From positions 1-35,600 of the forward strand of contig CAJOPE010000148.1 of assembly GCA_905236815.1 (NCBI GenBank): a stretch of DNA of 35,600 nucleotides, in the 5' to 3' direction. The notes under the pieces were generated by a model. It saw only the letters and a program-made list of their open reading frames with translations. It was not told where the DNA came from and did not search any database. Positions 7,658 through 15,663 of the stretch are shown here, piece by piece (within the stretch, counting starts at the first letter, position 1; every line of letters begins with the position of its first letter). This DNA comes from an uncultured Prevotella sp. (GTDB lineage Bacteria; Bacteroidota; Bacteroidia; Bacteroidales; Bacteroidaceae). The translations under genes and the position numbers were made by a program.

Positions 7658-8572
7658 TCAAGGGTGAGATACAATGAAATAGTCGGGATTTTTCGAGTCT
7701 AATCTTACCTTATGATTTGTATCCAGAAAAAGTGGAGTAGTTGGGAAACTCTTAAGTTTTCCATCTTCCAGCAGATAGTATTTTTTGTTCGATTCCACAT
7801 AAGGATTCCGTCTTCCACAATTGATGAAACAAGGTATGAATCCGTTAAATGAAGTAATGGATATCTCTTTGCTAATAGCGTCTATTGGGCCGTTATTGAT
7901 ATCCGATAGGTGGAAGGTTCTCAACAATGTTCCTTCCTCTACAGAATAGGTGGTATAATAAACATTGCCCTCCGTGTCTATCGCAGCATCAGAAGTAGAT
8001 TTGTTGATAGTTGTCAATTTGCTTGTCTTCGAATCAAATATATATAATCCATATCTTATTTGTATTATATAAAAATTTTTCCATTTGAAAATATTGGCAA
8101 GCTGACCTTCCAATTCCTGCGAAGGAAGATTGTGAGTCAAGACTAGCGTTTTGTCGTTGTTGCGGCAAAAATAGAGTAGGGCCTTATCTTCACTTTCATT
8201 GCTGTAGTTTTCGACCACCAATAGTTCGTTGCCCTGAATATGAAAATCTTGGATTTCATATTTTCCACAATATACCACCGAGTCCTTGAAGGAATGATCC
8301 TTAAAGTGAAGCAGATGAATTTTGTTCGCTAGATTATAATAGATATCCTCTCCACTTACAAACGCATTGTTTCCATCCAGGCAACTATCCTTCATGTTGG
8401 TTGTATTCAGCAGATGTATTTCCTGCTCCTTGCATTCGCAATCGACATTGGTGCTATAGACCACCAAGGAGCCGATAGTGCCCCTATATTTGCCTTGAAT
8501 CCTCTTTTCGATAGCGTGAGAGGTGCAAGCAAGCGATAGCAGTAAAGTAAATATCAGGAATATTTTCTTCAT
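7658..8572 (-). CDS. Secreted protein of unknown function, possible beta-propeller fold
   Basis: The ATG at 8572 starts MKKIFLIFTLLLSLACTSHA, an export signal cut either after SHA or at the Cys in SLAC (a weak lipobox). An upstream in-frame ATG at 8632 lies above the promoter box at 8610-8603, so the 304-residue form is preferred. The mature protein is mostly beta, with repeated blocks such as LVVYSTN, YYNLANKIHLLHF, GLYIFDSKTSKLT and DTEGNVYYTTYS that look like successive blades or sheets. No catalytic motif is recognised. It is monocistronic and divergent from the Sel1-repeat gene, with the large palindrome between. Its AT content is higher than its neighbours. Confidence 0.8.
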   Translation of the reverse strand: MKKIFLIFTLLLSLACTSHAIEKRIQGKYRGTIGSLVVYSTNVDCECKEQEIHLLNTTNMKDSCLDGNNAFVSGEDIYYNLANKIHLLHFKDHSFKDSVVYCGKYEIQDFHIQGNELLVVENYSNESEDKALLYFCRNNDKTLVLTHNLPSQELEGQLANIFKWKNFYIIQIRYGLYIFDSKTSKLTTINKSTSDAAIDTEGNVYYTTYSVEEGTLLRTFHLSDINNGPIDAISKEISITSFNGFIPCFINCGRRNPYVESNKKYYLLEDGKLKSFPTTPLFLDTNHKVRLDSKNPDYFIVSHP

Positions 8573-8602
8573 GTTTTTCTTCGATTTATAGTATATCGAA
8601 TG

Positions 8603-8633
8603 CAAAGATAATAGAAAACTTAAAACAAGCAAA
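8603..8633 (-). promoter_or_regulatory. Promoter of the 7658-8572 gene
   Basis: On the minus strand, TTTG at 8633-8630 and TATCTTTG at 8610-8603 are separated by 19 bp. The promoter decides the start codon at 8572 and leaves a UTR of about 25 nt. Confidence 0.75.
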
Positions 8634-8661
8634 CTATTTACCGATGAATTTTATAAATACG

Positions 8662-8749
8662 TAACTAGCCTATTTAGCATCCCTAACTAGCCTGTTTAGC
8701 ACCCTTAGGTGGCCTACTTAGCCTGGATGATTAGGTGTGTTAGTAGTTT
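8662..8749. repeat. Phased 22-bp tandem array (four units)
   Basis: Units start at 8662, 8684, 8706 and 8728. Units 1 and 2 share TAACTAGCCT(A/G)TTTAGCA; units 3 and 4 keep TTAG at positions 13-16. Similar units in the same register occur at 29727-29792. The array begins about 30 bp upstream of the promoter at 8603-8633, and divergence of the outer units suggests conserved positions rather than recent duplication. Confidence 0.8.
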
Positions 8750-8786
8750 ATAAATATTTACAATCGTTATAAGTCGATAAATTTAG

Positions 8787-9018
8787 AAAAGACTGAAAGA
8801 CTGAAAGACTGAAAGACTGAAAGACTGATTAAGCTTTTTCAATTGTGTAGAGGTGAAGAAAGAGGAAGAAATATTTATTATTTATAAATATTTATATTAT
8901 ATATATTATATATAAAATATATATAATATATATAATATAAAAAGTCAGTCCTTCCATTTTAGTGTGCAATTGCAAAAGGCTTAATCAGTCTTTCAGTCTT
9001 TCAGTCTTTCAGTCTTTT
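8787..9018. repeat. Large palindrome with 8-bp tandem-repeat arms and AT-only core
   Basis: The left arm (8791-8845) is four GACTGAAA units plus GACTGATT, then AAGCTTTTTCAATTG. The right arm (8967-9014) is its reverse complement with three units plus the variant, so the arms differ by one unit. The centre (about 8868-8941) is nearly pure TA in palindromic runs. AATTTAGAAAA-like sequence continues the pairing at the outer edges. No ORF crosses it. It could extrude as a cruciform or fold in RNA. Confidence 0.88.
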
Positions 9019-9183
9019 GTGGATTTTTCTAAATTCTGTGTTTTAGAAGAAACTTTACTTATTAGGTCTGTTGATGATATTAATATACCTTACTTCCCTG
9101 TACTCGGGTTAGAAAGCAAAAGTAGACATTTCTGAAAGAAATACGCATTTTCGACAAAGAAGTGTTAAATAACTGTTAATTAA

Positions 9184-9215
9184 TTTGCTATCCTATGAGA
9201 TTCTTTCTAACTTTG
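9184..9215 (+). promoter_or_regulatory. Promoter of the Sel1-repeat gene
   Basis: TTTG at 9184-9187 and TAACTTTG at 9208-9215 have 20-bp spacing. The start codon at 9244 lies about 25 nt below the predicted transcription start. Confidence 0.8.
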
Positions 9216-9243
9216 CATCAGCGAATGAAAACAAGAAAACACC

Positions 9244-10863
9244 ATGAATAGAATCCATCTATATATACTTTTGCTACTGCTTTGCCTTTCCTCAGCCACC
9301 TTCGCTCAGGAGAACAAAAACCGGTTGTCGTACTCGCAACTGATGAATTTCCTCGAAGTCGATTCCATCGACTTTCAGCAGAAGGAAATAGAACATAAAG
9401 CCCAAAAGGGCGATGCTAAGGCAATGGAGGAGCTCGGACTCTACTATCTCGATATCCATAACCAGAAAGAGGCTGAGAGATGGCTTCTGAAATCTTTCAA
9501 GAAAGGCAATCAGCGAGCAGCCACCATCCTCGGACTTAAGAACTATATTGATGGCGATGGCAGCAAGTCGGTAGAATGGTATCTCAAAGCACCCGACGAT
9601 CCCGTAGCCAACTATCTGCTGGCAATGGCCTATCTCGACAGCGAACTTCCGCAATATGATGCCGCAAAGGGAATCGCATACCTTAAGAAATCGCTGCAGC
9701 AAGACTTCCCTAACGCCTACTGGTATATGGGCAATGTACTTCAGTTTGGAGAGTTTGGCGAAAAAGTAGATTTGAAAAAAGCCGTAGAGTATTATGCGAA
9801 TGCAGCCAGTGCGGGGCTGTCGGATGCACAGCTGTCGTTGGGCGAGTGCTACGCAAGCGGCAAGGGAGTGGAAAGAAACGATCAGCTCGCATTCTACTGG
9901 GTGCAGAAAGCGGCCGAACAGGAGGAACCGGATGCCCTGGCAACGCTGGGCGCTTTCTATCACGATGGAATTGGCGTGAAAGTGGATATGGAGAAAGCCT
10001 ATCGGCTGGTGTGCAAGGCCGATTTGATGGAGTCGGAGAAAGGAAGATTCAACAAGGCTATCTTTATGATAGAGGGCGCTGGAACAGAAGTCGATGAGCC
10101 CCATGGTGTGCAGATACTGAAGCCTTATGCCGACGACGGCGATGACACGGCCCTATATTATCTGGCTCGGGCATATCTATCCGAGGAAGGTGTGCCGGCC
10201 GATTACGAGAAAGCGCTGAAATATGCTAACGCATCGGCAGAGAAGGGCAATGAGGATGCCGTAAAACTCCTGGCTGCTATGTATATGAATGGTGAGGGGG
10301 TGGAAAAGAATGTCGCCAAGGCAGAGGAGATTCTGCAGAATGCCATCGATCGCGATTCTACAGAATTCTCGCTTAGATATATGCTGGTGGAAATGCTTGT
10401 GGACAAATGCCTTAAGGATGCCGGACAGGATGTGGAAAATTTGGGCGAAAAGGTGGATGTAAAGCGTATCGAAAAACTTCTGGAGCCATGTATGGAGGCG
10501 GGCGACCTGCCTGCAATCTGCAGTTATGTTGGTTTGAAGATGATGTCGAGAAAATTTCAGGAGGCTTATGATTTGCTGAAGCGTTTAGAGGATAAAAGCA
10601 AGGCAAAGGGGGATAGTACCTTTTTAAAGCTTGCTGGCGGTATGTACTACGCCTTAGTGAACCACTTGGTAGAGAATGACACAAAGGAAAATATAGCGTT
10701 GGCAACCAGAATTGCCGACGATGGAAATGCCACAGTTGAGTTTATGCTTGGCGGCTATTACTATCGCAAGAAGAACATGAAGCTTGCCAGGGAGTTCTAT
10801 CGCCGTGCGGCAAAGCATGGCAACAAGGATGCAGAGGTGGAACTGAAATATCTCGAGGAGTAG
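9244..10863 (+). CDS. Secreted Sel1-like repeat protein
   Basis: This 539-residue protein has a signal peptide (MNRIHLYILLLLLCLSSATFA), then alpha-alpha repeats of the Sel1 type over most of its length. Repeat hallmarks include ALATLGAFYHDGIGVKVDME, SLGECYASGKGVERND, and LAAMYMNGEGVEKNVAKAEE. Six or more units can be counted by eye. Sel1/TPR solenoids bind other proteins, so a scaffold or chaperone role in the periplasm is likely, but the partner is unknown. No enzyme domain is visible. It is monocistronic and divergently oriented to 7658-8572, downstream of the large palindrome. Confidence 0.9.
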   Translation: MNRIHLYILLLLLCLSSATFAQENKNRLSYSQLMNFLEVDSIDFQQKEIEHKAQKGDAKAMEELGLYYLDIHNQKEAERWLLKSFKKGNQRAATILGLKNYIDGDGSKSVEWYLKAPDDPVANYLLAMAYLDSELPQYDAAKGIAYLKKSLQQDFPNAYWYMGNVLQFGEFGEKVDLKKAVEYYANAASAGLSDAQLSLGECYASGKGVERNDQLAFYWVQKAAEQEEPDALATLGAFYHDGIGVKVDMEKAYRLVCKADLMESEKGRFNKAIFMIEGAGTEVDEPHGVQILKPYADDGDDTALYYLARAYLSEEGVPADYEKALKYANASAEKGNEDAVKLLAAMYMNGEGVEKNVAKAEEILQNAIDRDSTEFSLRYMLVEMLVDKCLKDAGQDVENLGEKVDVKRIEKLLEPCMEAGDLPAICSYVGLKMMSRKFQEAYDLLKRLEDKSKAKGDSTFLKLAGGMYYALVNHLVENDTKENIALATRIADDGNATVEFMLGGYYYRKKNMKLAREFYRRAAKHGNKDAEVELKYLEE

Positions 10864-10958
10864 AAAATGCTGGCTCAAAGTATGGGCAATTATTCCTGAT
10901 GGAGCACTCCATTTTTTGCTGCTAAACTAGCTAGTTTTAATCTTTTTTGGGAAAATTG

Positions 10959-10989
10959 TTGCACATTTGCAAAATAACCTTTACTTTTG
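10959..10989 (+). promoter_or_regulatory. Promoter of the M48 peptidase gene
   Basis: TTG at 10959-10961 and TACTTTTG at 10982-10989 have 20-bp spacing. It rules out an upstream in-frame ATG at 10947 as the start. Confidence 0.7.
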
Positions 10990-11015
10990 CACAGAAATTT
11001 ATAATGACATATACA

Positions 11016-11888
11016 ATGAAGAATTTTAAATCGATTATTTTAGCCGCTTTTGCCGCTATCGTATTGGCATCTTGCGGTACATCAGAGAAAGTTCCTCTCA
11101 CTGGTCGTAGTCACCGTATCGGTGTTTCTGATGAGCAGATTCTTAGTCTTTCTAATGAGGAATATAGCAAGTATATGGCTTCTGCAAAGAAGTCTACCAA
11201 CTCTACCAATACTGCGATGGTAACTCGCGTGGGCAAGAAGCTTGCCACTGCTGTAGAGACCTATCTCAAGAATAACGGTTATTCCAGCGAACTGAAGAAC
11301 TTCCAGTGGGAGTTCAACCTTGTGCAGGATAAGAGCGTGAATGCCTTCTGTATGCCTGGCGGTAAGATCGTGGTTTACGAGGGCTTGCTCCCTTACACAC
11401 AGAACGAAACCGGTCTGGCTATCGTTCTCGGTCATGAAATCGCTCACGCAGTAGCAAAGCATAGTGCCGAGCAGCTCACCAAGCAGCAGAATCAGAGTAC
11501 AGGTATCAACGTGGGTGCCGGCATCCTCGGTGCCATCACAGGCAATACAGAGACCGCTCAGCTTGCTGGTCAGGTGGCAAGCACCTACTTCTCTTTCCGC
11601 AACTTGAAATACAGCCGCGACAATGAGTTGGAGGCCGACCATATGGGTTTGGTATTTGCTGCAATGGCAGGATACGATCCTGCACAGGCTATCCCGTTCT
11701 GGCAGCGCATGAGTGCCAACAGCACTAACAACAGCGATTTCTTCAGCGATCACCCAAGCGACGCTAAGCGTATTGCAGCTCTTCAACAGGTAATGCCTGA
11801 GGCTCAAAAGTATTACGATGCAACCAAGAAGACTACAACTACTACCAAGAAGACAACAACTAAGAAGAAGACTTCTAAGAAGAAGTAA
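11016..11888 (+). CDS. M48-family metallopeptidase, lipoprotein
   Basis: This zinc endopeptidase belongs to the BepA/LoiP-like group that acts on outer-membrane or periplasmic proteins. The start at 11016 gives a lipoprotein signal MKNFKSIILAAFAAIVLASC; an ATG at 11004 is an alternative. The zinc motif HEIAH lies at residues 140-144 and the third ligand is in NELEADHMG. Typical segments QDKSVNAFCMPGGKIVVYEG and DFFSDHPSDAKRIAAL match the family. The 290-residue protein ends in a Lys/Thr-rich tail (KKTTTTTKKTTTKKKTSKKK), unusual for the family and possibly binding a polyanionic surface. A strong terminator follows. Confidence 0.94.
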   Translation: MKNFKSIILAAFAAIVLASCGTSEKVPLTGRSHRIGVSDEQILSLSNEEYSKYMASAKKSTNSTNTAMVTRVGKKLATAVETYLKNNGYSSELKNFQWEFNLVQDKSVNAFCMPGGKIVVYEGLLPYTQNETGLAIVLGHEIAHAVAKHSAEQLTKQQNQSTGINVGAGILGAITGNTETAQLAGQVASTYFSFRNLKYSRDNELEADHMGLVFAAMAGYDPAQAIPFWQRMSANSTNNSDFFSDHPSDAKRIAALQQVMPEAQKYYDATKKTTTTTKKTTTKKKTSKKK

Positions 11889-11973
11889 AAAGCTTCGCCC
11901 CAAGCCACTTGCAAAGGGGAGCCTCCCCAAGTCCCTCCCAAGGGGGGATGTTTTTAAGGGAGATATAATTGCG

Positions 11974-12021
11974 AAAGGTATTCTATATAGCTGATTAGGC
12001 TTATGGAATACCTTTTTTTTT
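11974..12021 (+). terminator. Intrinsic terminator after the M48 gene
   Basis: AAAGGTATTC (11974-11983) pairs with GAATACCTTT (from 12006), with a run of eight or more T. The loop is about 22 nt. Between it and the stop codon lie GC-rich remnants of a second hairpin repeat (CCTCCC/GGGGGG, 11920-11950). Confidence 0.85.
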
Positions 12022-12070
12022 ATTGGTGCTTATAATTCAGGCTAATTAATTCATAGGTTTTTACCATACT

Positions 12071-12563
12071 GCTTCTCCCTCGCTTGCGGGAGAGATGGAG
12101 AGAAGTATATGCTATAGCTTGGTTTTCGTTTAAAAGATATATGCAGCCTTTCTCCCCTGCTTGCGGGGGAGACCAAAGAGAGGGTATGCCACGAGCAAAG
12201 TTTATTTGCTAATAATAATAATCTTTGCTGGATAATTTTGTGGCATACCCTCTCTCCATCTCCCCCACGAGTGGGGGAGAAGTATATGCTATAGCTTGGT
12301 TTTCGTTTAAATGATATATGCAGCCTTTCTCCCCTGCTTGCGGGGGAGACCAAAGAGAGGGTATGCCACGAGCAAGGTTTATTTGCTAATAATTATAATC
12401 TTTGCTGGATAATTTTGTGGCATACCCTCTCTCCATCTCCCCCACAAGTTGGGGAGAAGTATATGCTATAGCTTGGTTTTCGTTTAAATGATATATGCAG
12501 CCTTTCTCCCCTGCTTGCGGGGGAGATCAAAGAGAGGGTATGCCACGAGCAAAGTTTATTTGC
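12071..12563. repeat. 177-bp tandem array built from the palindromic repeat
   Basis: The palindromic repeat plus a spacer (GAAGTATATGCTATAGCTTGG and on) is reiterated with a period of exactly 177 bp: units begin at 12101, 12278 and 12455, the last stopping near 12563. A half copy precedes at 12071-12100. Units differ by only a few bases, so the amplification is recent. A minus-strand ORF of 100 codons across it (12051-12353) is repeat-derived and not a gene. Confidence 0.88.
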
Positions 12564-12566
12564 CGA

Positions 12567-12574
12567 TATCTTTG
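12567..12574 (+). promoter_or_regulatory. Possible -7 box upstream of nfeD
   Basis: TATCTTTG directly follows the repeat array and lies about 115 nt before the NfeD start. No matching -33 element is seen at the right spacing, so this is tentative. Confidence 0.35.
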
Positions 12575-12688
12575 AACGAATAATCCAAACTTCAGCATCG
12601 AATGCAAAGAAATGAGCGTTTTTTCTTGCATTTCTAAATATTATTTATTAATTTTACCATCGAATAAATTAATGAGAACTGAATTACT

Positions 12689-13138
12689 ATGATAGATTAC
12701 ATCACACAGAATTTATGGCTCCTTTGGACCATCGTAACATTTGTTTGTCTCACCCTCGAGCTCACCTCGGGCGATTTCTATGTAACCTGCTTTGCCATCG
12801 GCGCAGTAGTGAGTATTCCTGCAGCCCTCATCGGTCTGCCTTTCTGGGTACAGGTAGTGGTATGGGCCATCGCCTCCATCGTTAGCATCTTGCTCATTCG
12901 TCCACAGCTGGTGAAGCGACTCCATGAGGGAGGCGAGGAGAGAGTGAGCAATGCCGATGCCCTCATCGGAAGAATCGGACAGGTGATAGAGCCTATCGAA
13001 GCCGGAAATGCTGGCTATGTAAAGGTGGATGGCGATAACTGGAAAGCCGTTGCCGGGAACGAGGAGACAATAAGAAAAGGTGAGAAGGTGAGAATCGTCG
13101 CAAGAGATTCCATCATCGTAACCGTAGAGCGAATATAA
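12689..13138 (+). CDS. NfeD-family membrane protein
   Basis: This 149-residue protein has two to three membrane segments (about 8-30, 33-50 and 54-72) and a C-terminal soluble beta-barrel/OB-fold domain (about 90-149, with GRIGQVIEPIEAGNAGYVKV). This is the short NfeD type without the N-terminal ClpP-like protease. NfeD genes are typically next to stomatin/SPFH genes, as here (17-bp gap), and the pair is thought to organise or guard membrane domains. The start codon begins MIDYITQNLWLLW. Confidence 0.92.
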   Translation: MIDYITQNLWLLWTIVTFVCLTLELTSGDFYVTCFAIGAVVSIPAALIGLPFWVQVVVWAIASIVSILLIRPQLVKRLHEGGEERVSNADALIGRIGQVIEPIEAGNAGYVKVDGDNWKAVAGNEETIRKGEKVRIVARDSIIVTVERI

Positions 13139-13155
13139 TTTTAATTCTATAAATC

Positions 13156-14106
13156 ATGTTTTTAACTTACGTACTAATAGCTATTGTCGTCTTGGTACTT
13201 ATATTTGTCAAGATGGCCATTGTGATCATTCCACAGAGTGAAACAAAAATTATTGAGCGCTTGGGTAAGTATTTCGCTACCCTGAAGCCAGGTATCAACA
13301 TCATCGTGCCTTTCGTCGATCATGCCAAGGAAATCGTGGCAGTAAGCCGTGGCCGCTATACCTATACTAATACCATCGACCTTCGTGAGCAGGTTTACGA
13401 TTTCGACCGTCAGAACGTTATCACCAAGGATAACATCCAGATGGAAATCAATGCATTGCTCTATTTCCAGATCGTAGATCCTTTCAAGGCTGTATATGAA
13501 ATCAACAATCTGCCAAATGCTATCGAGAAGCTCACACAGACCACCCTTCGTAATATCATCGGTGAGATGGAGCTCGACCAGACTTTGACCAGCCGCGATA
13601 CCATCAATACCAAACTGCGTGGTGTGCTCGACGATGCCACCGATAAATGGGGTGTGAAGGTAAACCGCGTTGAGTTACAGGATATTATCCCTCCACAGAG
13701 CGTGCTCCAGGCCATGGAGAAGCAGATGCAGGCTGAGCGCGACAAACGTGCCACCATCCTCACCAGCGAGGGTAATAAGCAGGCTCAGATCTTGAAATCA
13801 GAGGGTGAGAAGGCTGCCACCATCAACCGTGCCGAGGCTGATAAGCAGCAGGCTATCCTTCGTGCCGAGGGTGAGGCAACCGCCCGCATCCGTAAGGCCG
13901 AGGCCGAGGCTCAGGCTATTGATCGCATCACCGCAGCAGTAGGCAAGAGCTCTAATCCTGCCAACTATCTGCTTGCCAAGAACTATATCCAGATGATGGA
14001 GCAGGTGGCAAGTGGCGACAAGGCCAAGACCGTATTCCTGCCATACGAGGCAAGCAACTTGATGGGCTCTATCGGAGGCATCAAGGAATTGTTTAAGGGC
14101 GAATAG
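13156..14106 (+). CDS. SPFH/band-7 (stomatin-like) membrane protein
   Basis: This 316-residue protein starts with one membrane segment (about 2-22), followed by the SPFH domain (about 23-190; motifs PQSETKIIERLGKYFATLKP and NIIVPFVDHAKEIV), then a long Glu/Ala-rich coiled coil (about 190-265; EKAATINRAEADKQQAILRA), then a short C-terminal region. This order is that of QmcA and bacterial slipins, which form large ring or cage assemblies on the membrane. It is cotranscribed with nfeD. A role in membrane microdomains or protein quality control is inferred from the family. Confidence 0.95.
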   Translation: MFLTYVLIAIVVLVLIFVKMAIVIIPQSETKIIERLGKYFATLKPGINIIVPFVDHAKEIVAVSRGRYTYTNTIDLREQVYDFDRQNVITKDNIQMEINALLYFQIVDPFKAVYEINNLPNAIEKLTQTTLRNIIGEMELDQTLTSRDTINTKLRGVLDDATDKWGVKVNRVELQDIIPPQSVLQAMEKQMQAERDKRATILTSEGNKQAQILKSEGEKAATINRAEADKQQAILRAEGEATARIRKAEAEAQAIDRITAAVGKSSNPANYLLAKNYIQMMEQVASGDKAKTVFLPYEASNLMGSIGGIKELFKGE

Positions 14107-14111
14107 GGAAG

Positions 14112-14138
14112 ATTGAAAGAATTCTTGAATTTTTCAAT
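14112..14138. terminator. Weak hairpin after the SPFH gene
   Basis: ATTGAAAGAATTC pairs imperfectly with GAATTTTTCAAT just below the stop codon. No T-run follows. It may mark the 3' end of the nfeD-SPFH mRNA. Confidence 0.35.
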
Positions 14139-14187
14139 TCCTGAATTATCTAGCTTGGATAATTCATAGAAAAAATTATTCCACTGC

Positions 14188-14372
14188 TTCTTCCCCATTC
14201 GTGGGGGAGATTGAGAGGGTATGCCACGAGCAAGTTTTATTGGCTAATATCTAATTAGCTTTGCTGCTTAATCTTGTGGCATACCCTTTTATATAACAAG
14301 TTATATTATCTTTTTTATTTGTAGATACAACAACGGGAACTCTCTCTTATCCCTCCCACGAGTGGGCGAGAA
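14188..14372. repeat. Dispersed palindromic repeat, interrupted copy
   Basis: The left hairpin (CTTCCCCATTCGTGGGGGAG), inner arms (GAGGGTATGCCACGAGCAA and TTGTGGCATACCC) and right hairpin (CCTCCCACGAGTGGGCGAG) are all present. About 55 bp of AT-rich foreign sequence (about 14288-14342) splits the right inner arm from the right hairpin. Confidence 0.75.
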
Positions 14373-14515
14373 GATTTTTTAATCACTCTTTTTTAATCAC
14401 TCTTAAGAATGATAACCATGAATTTCCAGGCTAGGTTATATGAGATACAATTCTTGAATTTTATGAGATATCTCATTTTTTTTGTCTTATTATTATTTCA
14501 ATCGTCATTTTTTAG

Positions 14516-14523
14516 TATTTTTG
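14516..14523 (+). promoter_or_regulatory. -7 box of the epimerase-like gene
   Basis: TATTTTTG lies 21 nt before the ATG at 14545 and inside a longer possible reading frame beginning at 14482, so translation must begin at 14545. The -33 region has no clear TTTG at the normal distance. Confidence 0.6.
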
Positions 14524-14544
14524 CATCATAAAAATAAATGTAAG

Positions 14545-15642
14545 ATGAATATAGCAATAGTTTGTGGTGCTCGCCCTAACTTTATTAAGGTAGCGCCAAT
14601 CCTTCGCAAGGCAAAGAATTTTGAATCTCTCAATATAGCACTTGTTTATACCGGTAGGGAGGACGACCCCACTTTAGAGGGCTCCCTCTTCGACGATCTT
14701 GGCATTCAGCGCCCTGATGAGTTCCTCGGTTGTGATAAGGAAAATCTCAACGAGCTCACCGGTCAGGTGATGGCCGAGTTTGAGATCTATCTCCAGAGCC
14801 ATCCAACCGATACCGTAGTGGTTGTCGACGATCTCGCCTCCACCATGGCCATAGCCATTGTAACCAAGAAACAGGGCATCCGTCTGGCCCATATCGCCGC
14901 AGGAACCCGCAGCTTCGATATCACCATGCCAAAGGAAATCAACCGATTGGTGATCGATGGTCTGAGCGATATCCTTTTCACGGCTGGTATCAGCAATAAC
15001 TCCATCGCCAACAAGGAGGGTGCCGAGCTCTCAAAAGTATATATGGTGGGCAATATCCTGATGGACAACCTTCGTGATAATCACGACATAATAGCAGCAG
15101 CAAAATTGCCTTCCGAGGTAGAGGGATATCTAAATACCGAAGAGGGCAGGGCGAAATATCTCGTTTTCACCCTCAACCGTAAGGCGCTGATAGCCGATAA
15201 GGAGAACCTTTATCAGATGCTTTCACAGATGATAGCCGTAGCAGGAGATATGCCAATTATCGCCCCAATGCGAAAGTCGGCAATGGAAACCATTGTAAGC
15301 CTCGGTTTGCATCGAGGTCTCGACCTGCATAATTTCCATATTGTAGAGCCTTTAGGTTATCTCGAGTTCAGCAATCTCACCGCTAATGCCTCAGGAATCA
15401 TCACCGATAGCGGAAATGTGGCCGAGGAGGCCTCTTTCAACCAGGTGCCTTGTATCACCCTCAATAGCTATACAGAGCACGAGGAGACCGTAAAAGTGGG
15501 AACAAACGTGCTGGTAGGAGAGGACCCTGCTCAGCTGGCTGCAGCTACAGCCGATATGGTGAAGGGAAATTGGAAAAAGAGTGCCCTTCCAGATCGATGG
15601 GATGGAAGAACTGCAGAGCGTATCTTGCAGATACTTGCCTAG
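14545..15642 (+). CDS. Divergent UDP-N-acetylglucosamine 2-epimerase homologue
   Basis: The 365-residue protein has the two-Rossmann (GT-B-like) fold of non-hydrolysing WecB/MnaA epimerases and aligns through its length: CGARPNFIKVAPILR, RSFDITMPKEINRLVIDG, GNILMDN, ITDSGNVAEEA, NSYTEHEETVKVGTNVLVG. Several catalytic positions are changed. The usual VEAG Glu is Ala118 (IAAG), the TxHR histidine is Asn211 (TLNR), the GD pair before the first domain end is Asp95-Asp96, and the second-domain YPxHxN-type histidine is missing (APMRKSA). It may have altered chemistry, only bind a nucleotide sugar, or be inactive. It stands alone without other cell-wall or capsule genes. The start is set by the promoter box at 14516-14523. 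Confidence 0.88.
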   Translation: MNIAIVCGARPNFIKVAPILRKAKNFESLNIALVYTGREDDPTLEGSLFDDLGIQRPDEFLGCDKENLNELTGQVMAEFEIYLQSHPTDTVVVVDDLASTMAIAIVTKKQGIRLAHIAAGTRSFDITMPKEINRLVIDGLSDILFTAGISNNSIANKEGAELSKVYMVGNILMDNLRDNHDIIAAAKLPSEVEGYLNTEEGRAKYLVFTLNRKALIADKENLYQMLSQMIAVAGDMPIIAPMRKSAMETIVSLGLHRGLDLHNFHIVEPLGYLEFSNLTANASGIITDSGNVAEEASFNQVPCITLNSYTEHEETVKVGTNVLVGEDPAQLAAATADMVKGNWKKSALPDRWDGRTAERILQILA

Positions 15643-15663
15643 AGAAAGCGTATTTGCAAGAGT

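Noticed and set aside
8791..9014. CRISPR array considered for the 8-bp repeats
   Set aside because: Units are contiguous with no spacers and are arranged as inverted arms; no cas gene is present.
9292..10104. 270-codon minus-strand ORF opposite the Sel1-repeat gene
   Set aside because: It is a shadow of the repeat codons; no start signal and no family resemblance.
11082..11930. 282-codon minus-strand ORF opposite the M48 peptidase
   Set aside because: It mirrors a gene with clear catalytic motifs; Leu/Ser/Cys-rich composition is typical of antisense frames.
12051..12353. 100-codon minus-strand ORF in the 177-bp array
   Set aside because: Its sequence repeats itself because it reads through the tandem palindromic repeat; it has no independent support.
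12101..12563. CRISPR or phage-repeat interpretation of the 177-bp units
   Set aside because: The period is too long, the whole unit is repeated, and it is built from a hairpin family found elsewhere in the window.
14482..14544. N-terminal extension of the epimerase-like protein by 21 residues
   Set aside because: A promoter -7 box (14516-14523) lies inside it and the extension is not like the family N terminus.
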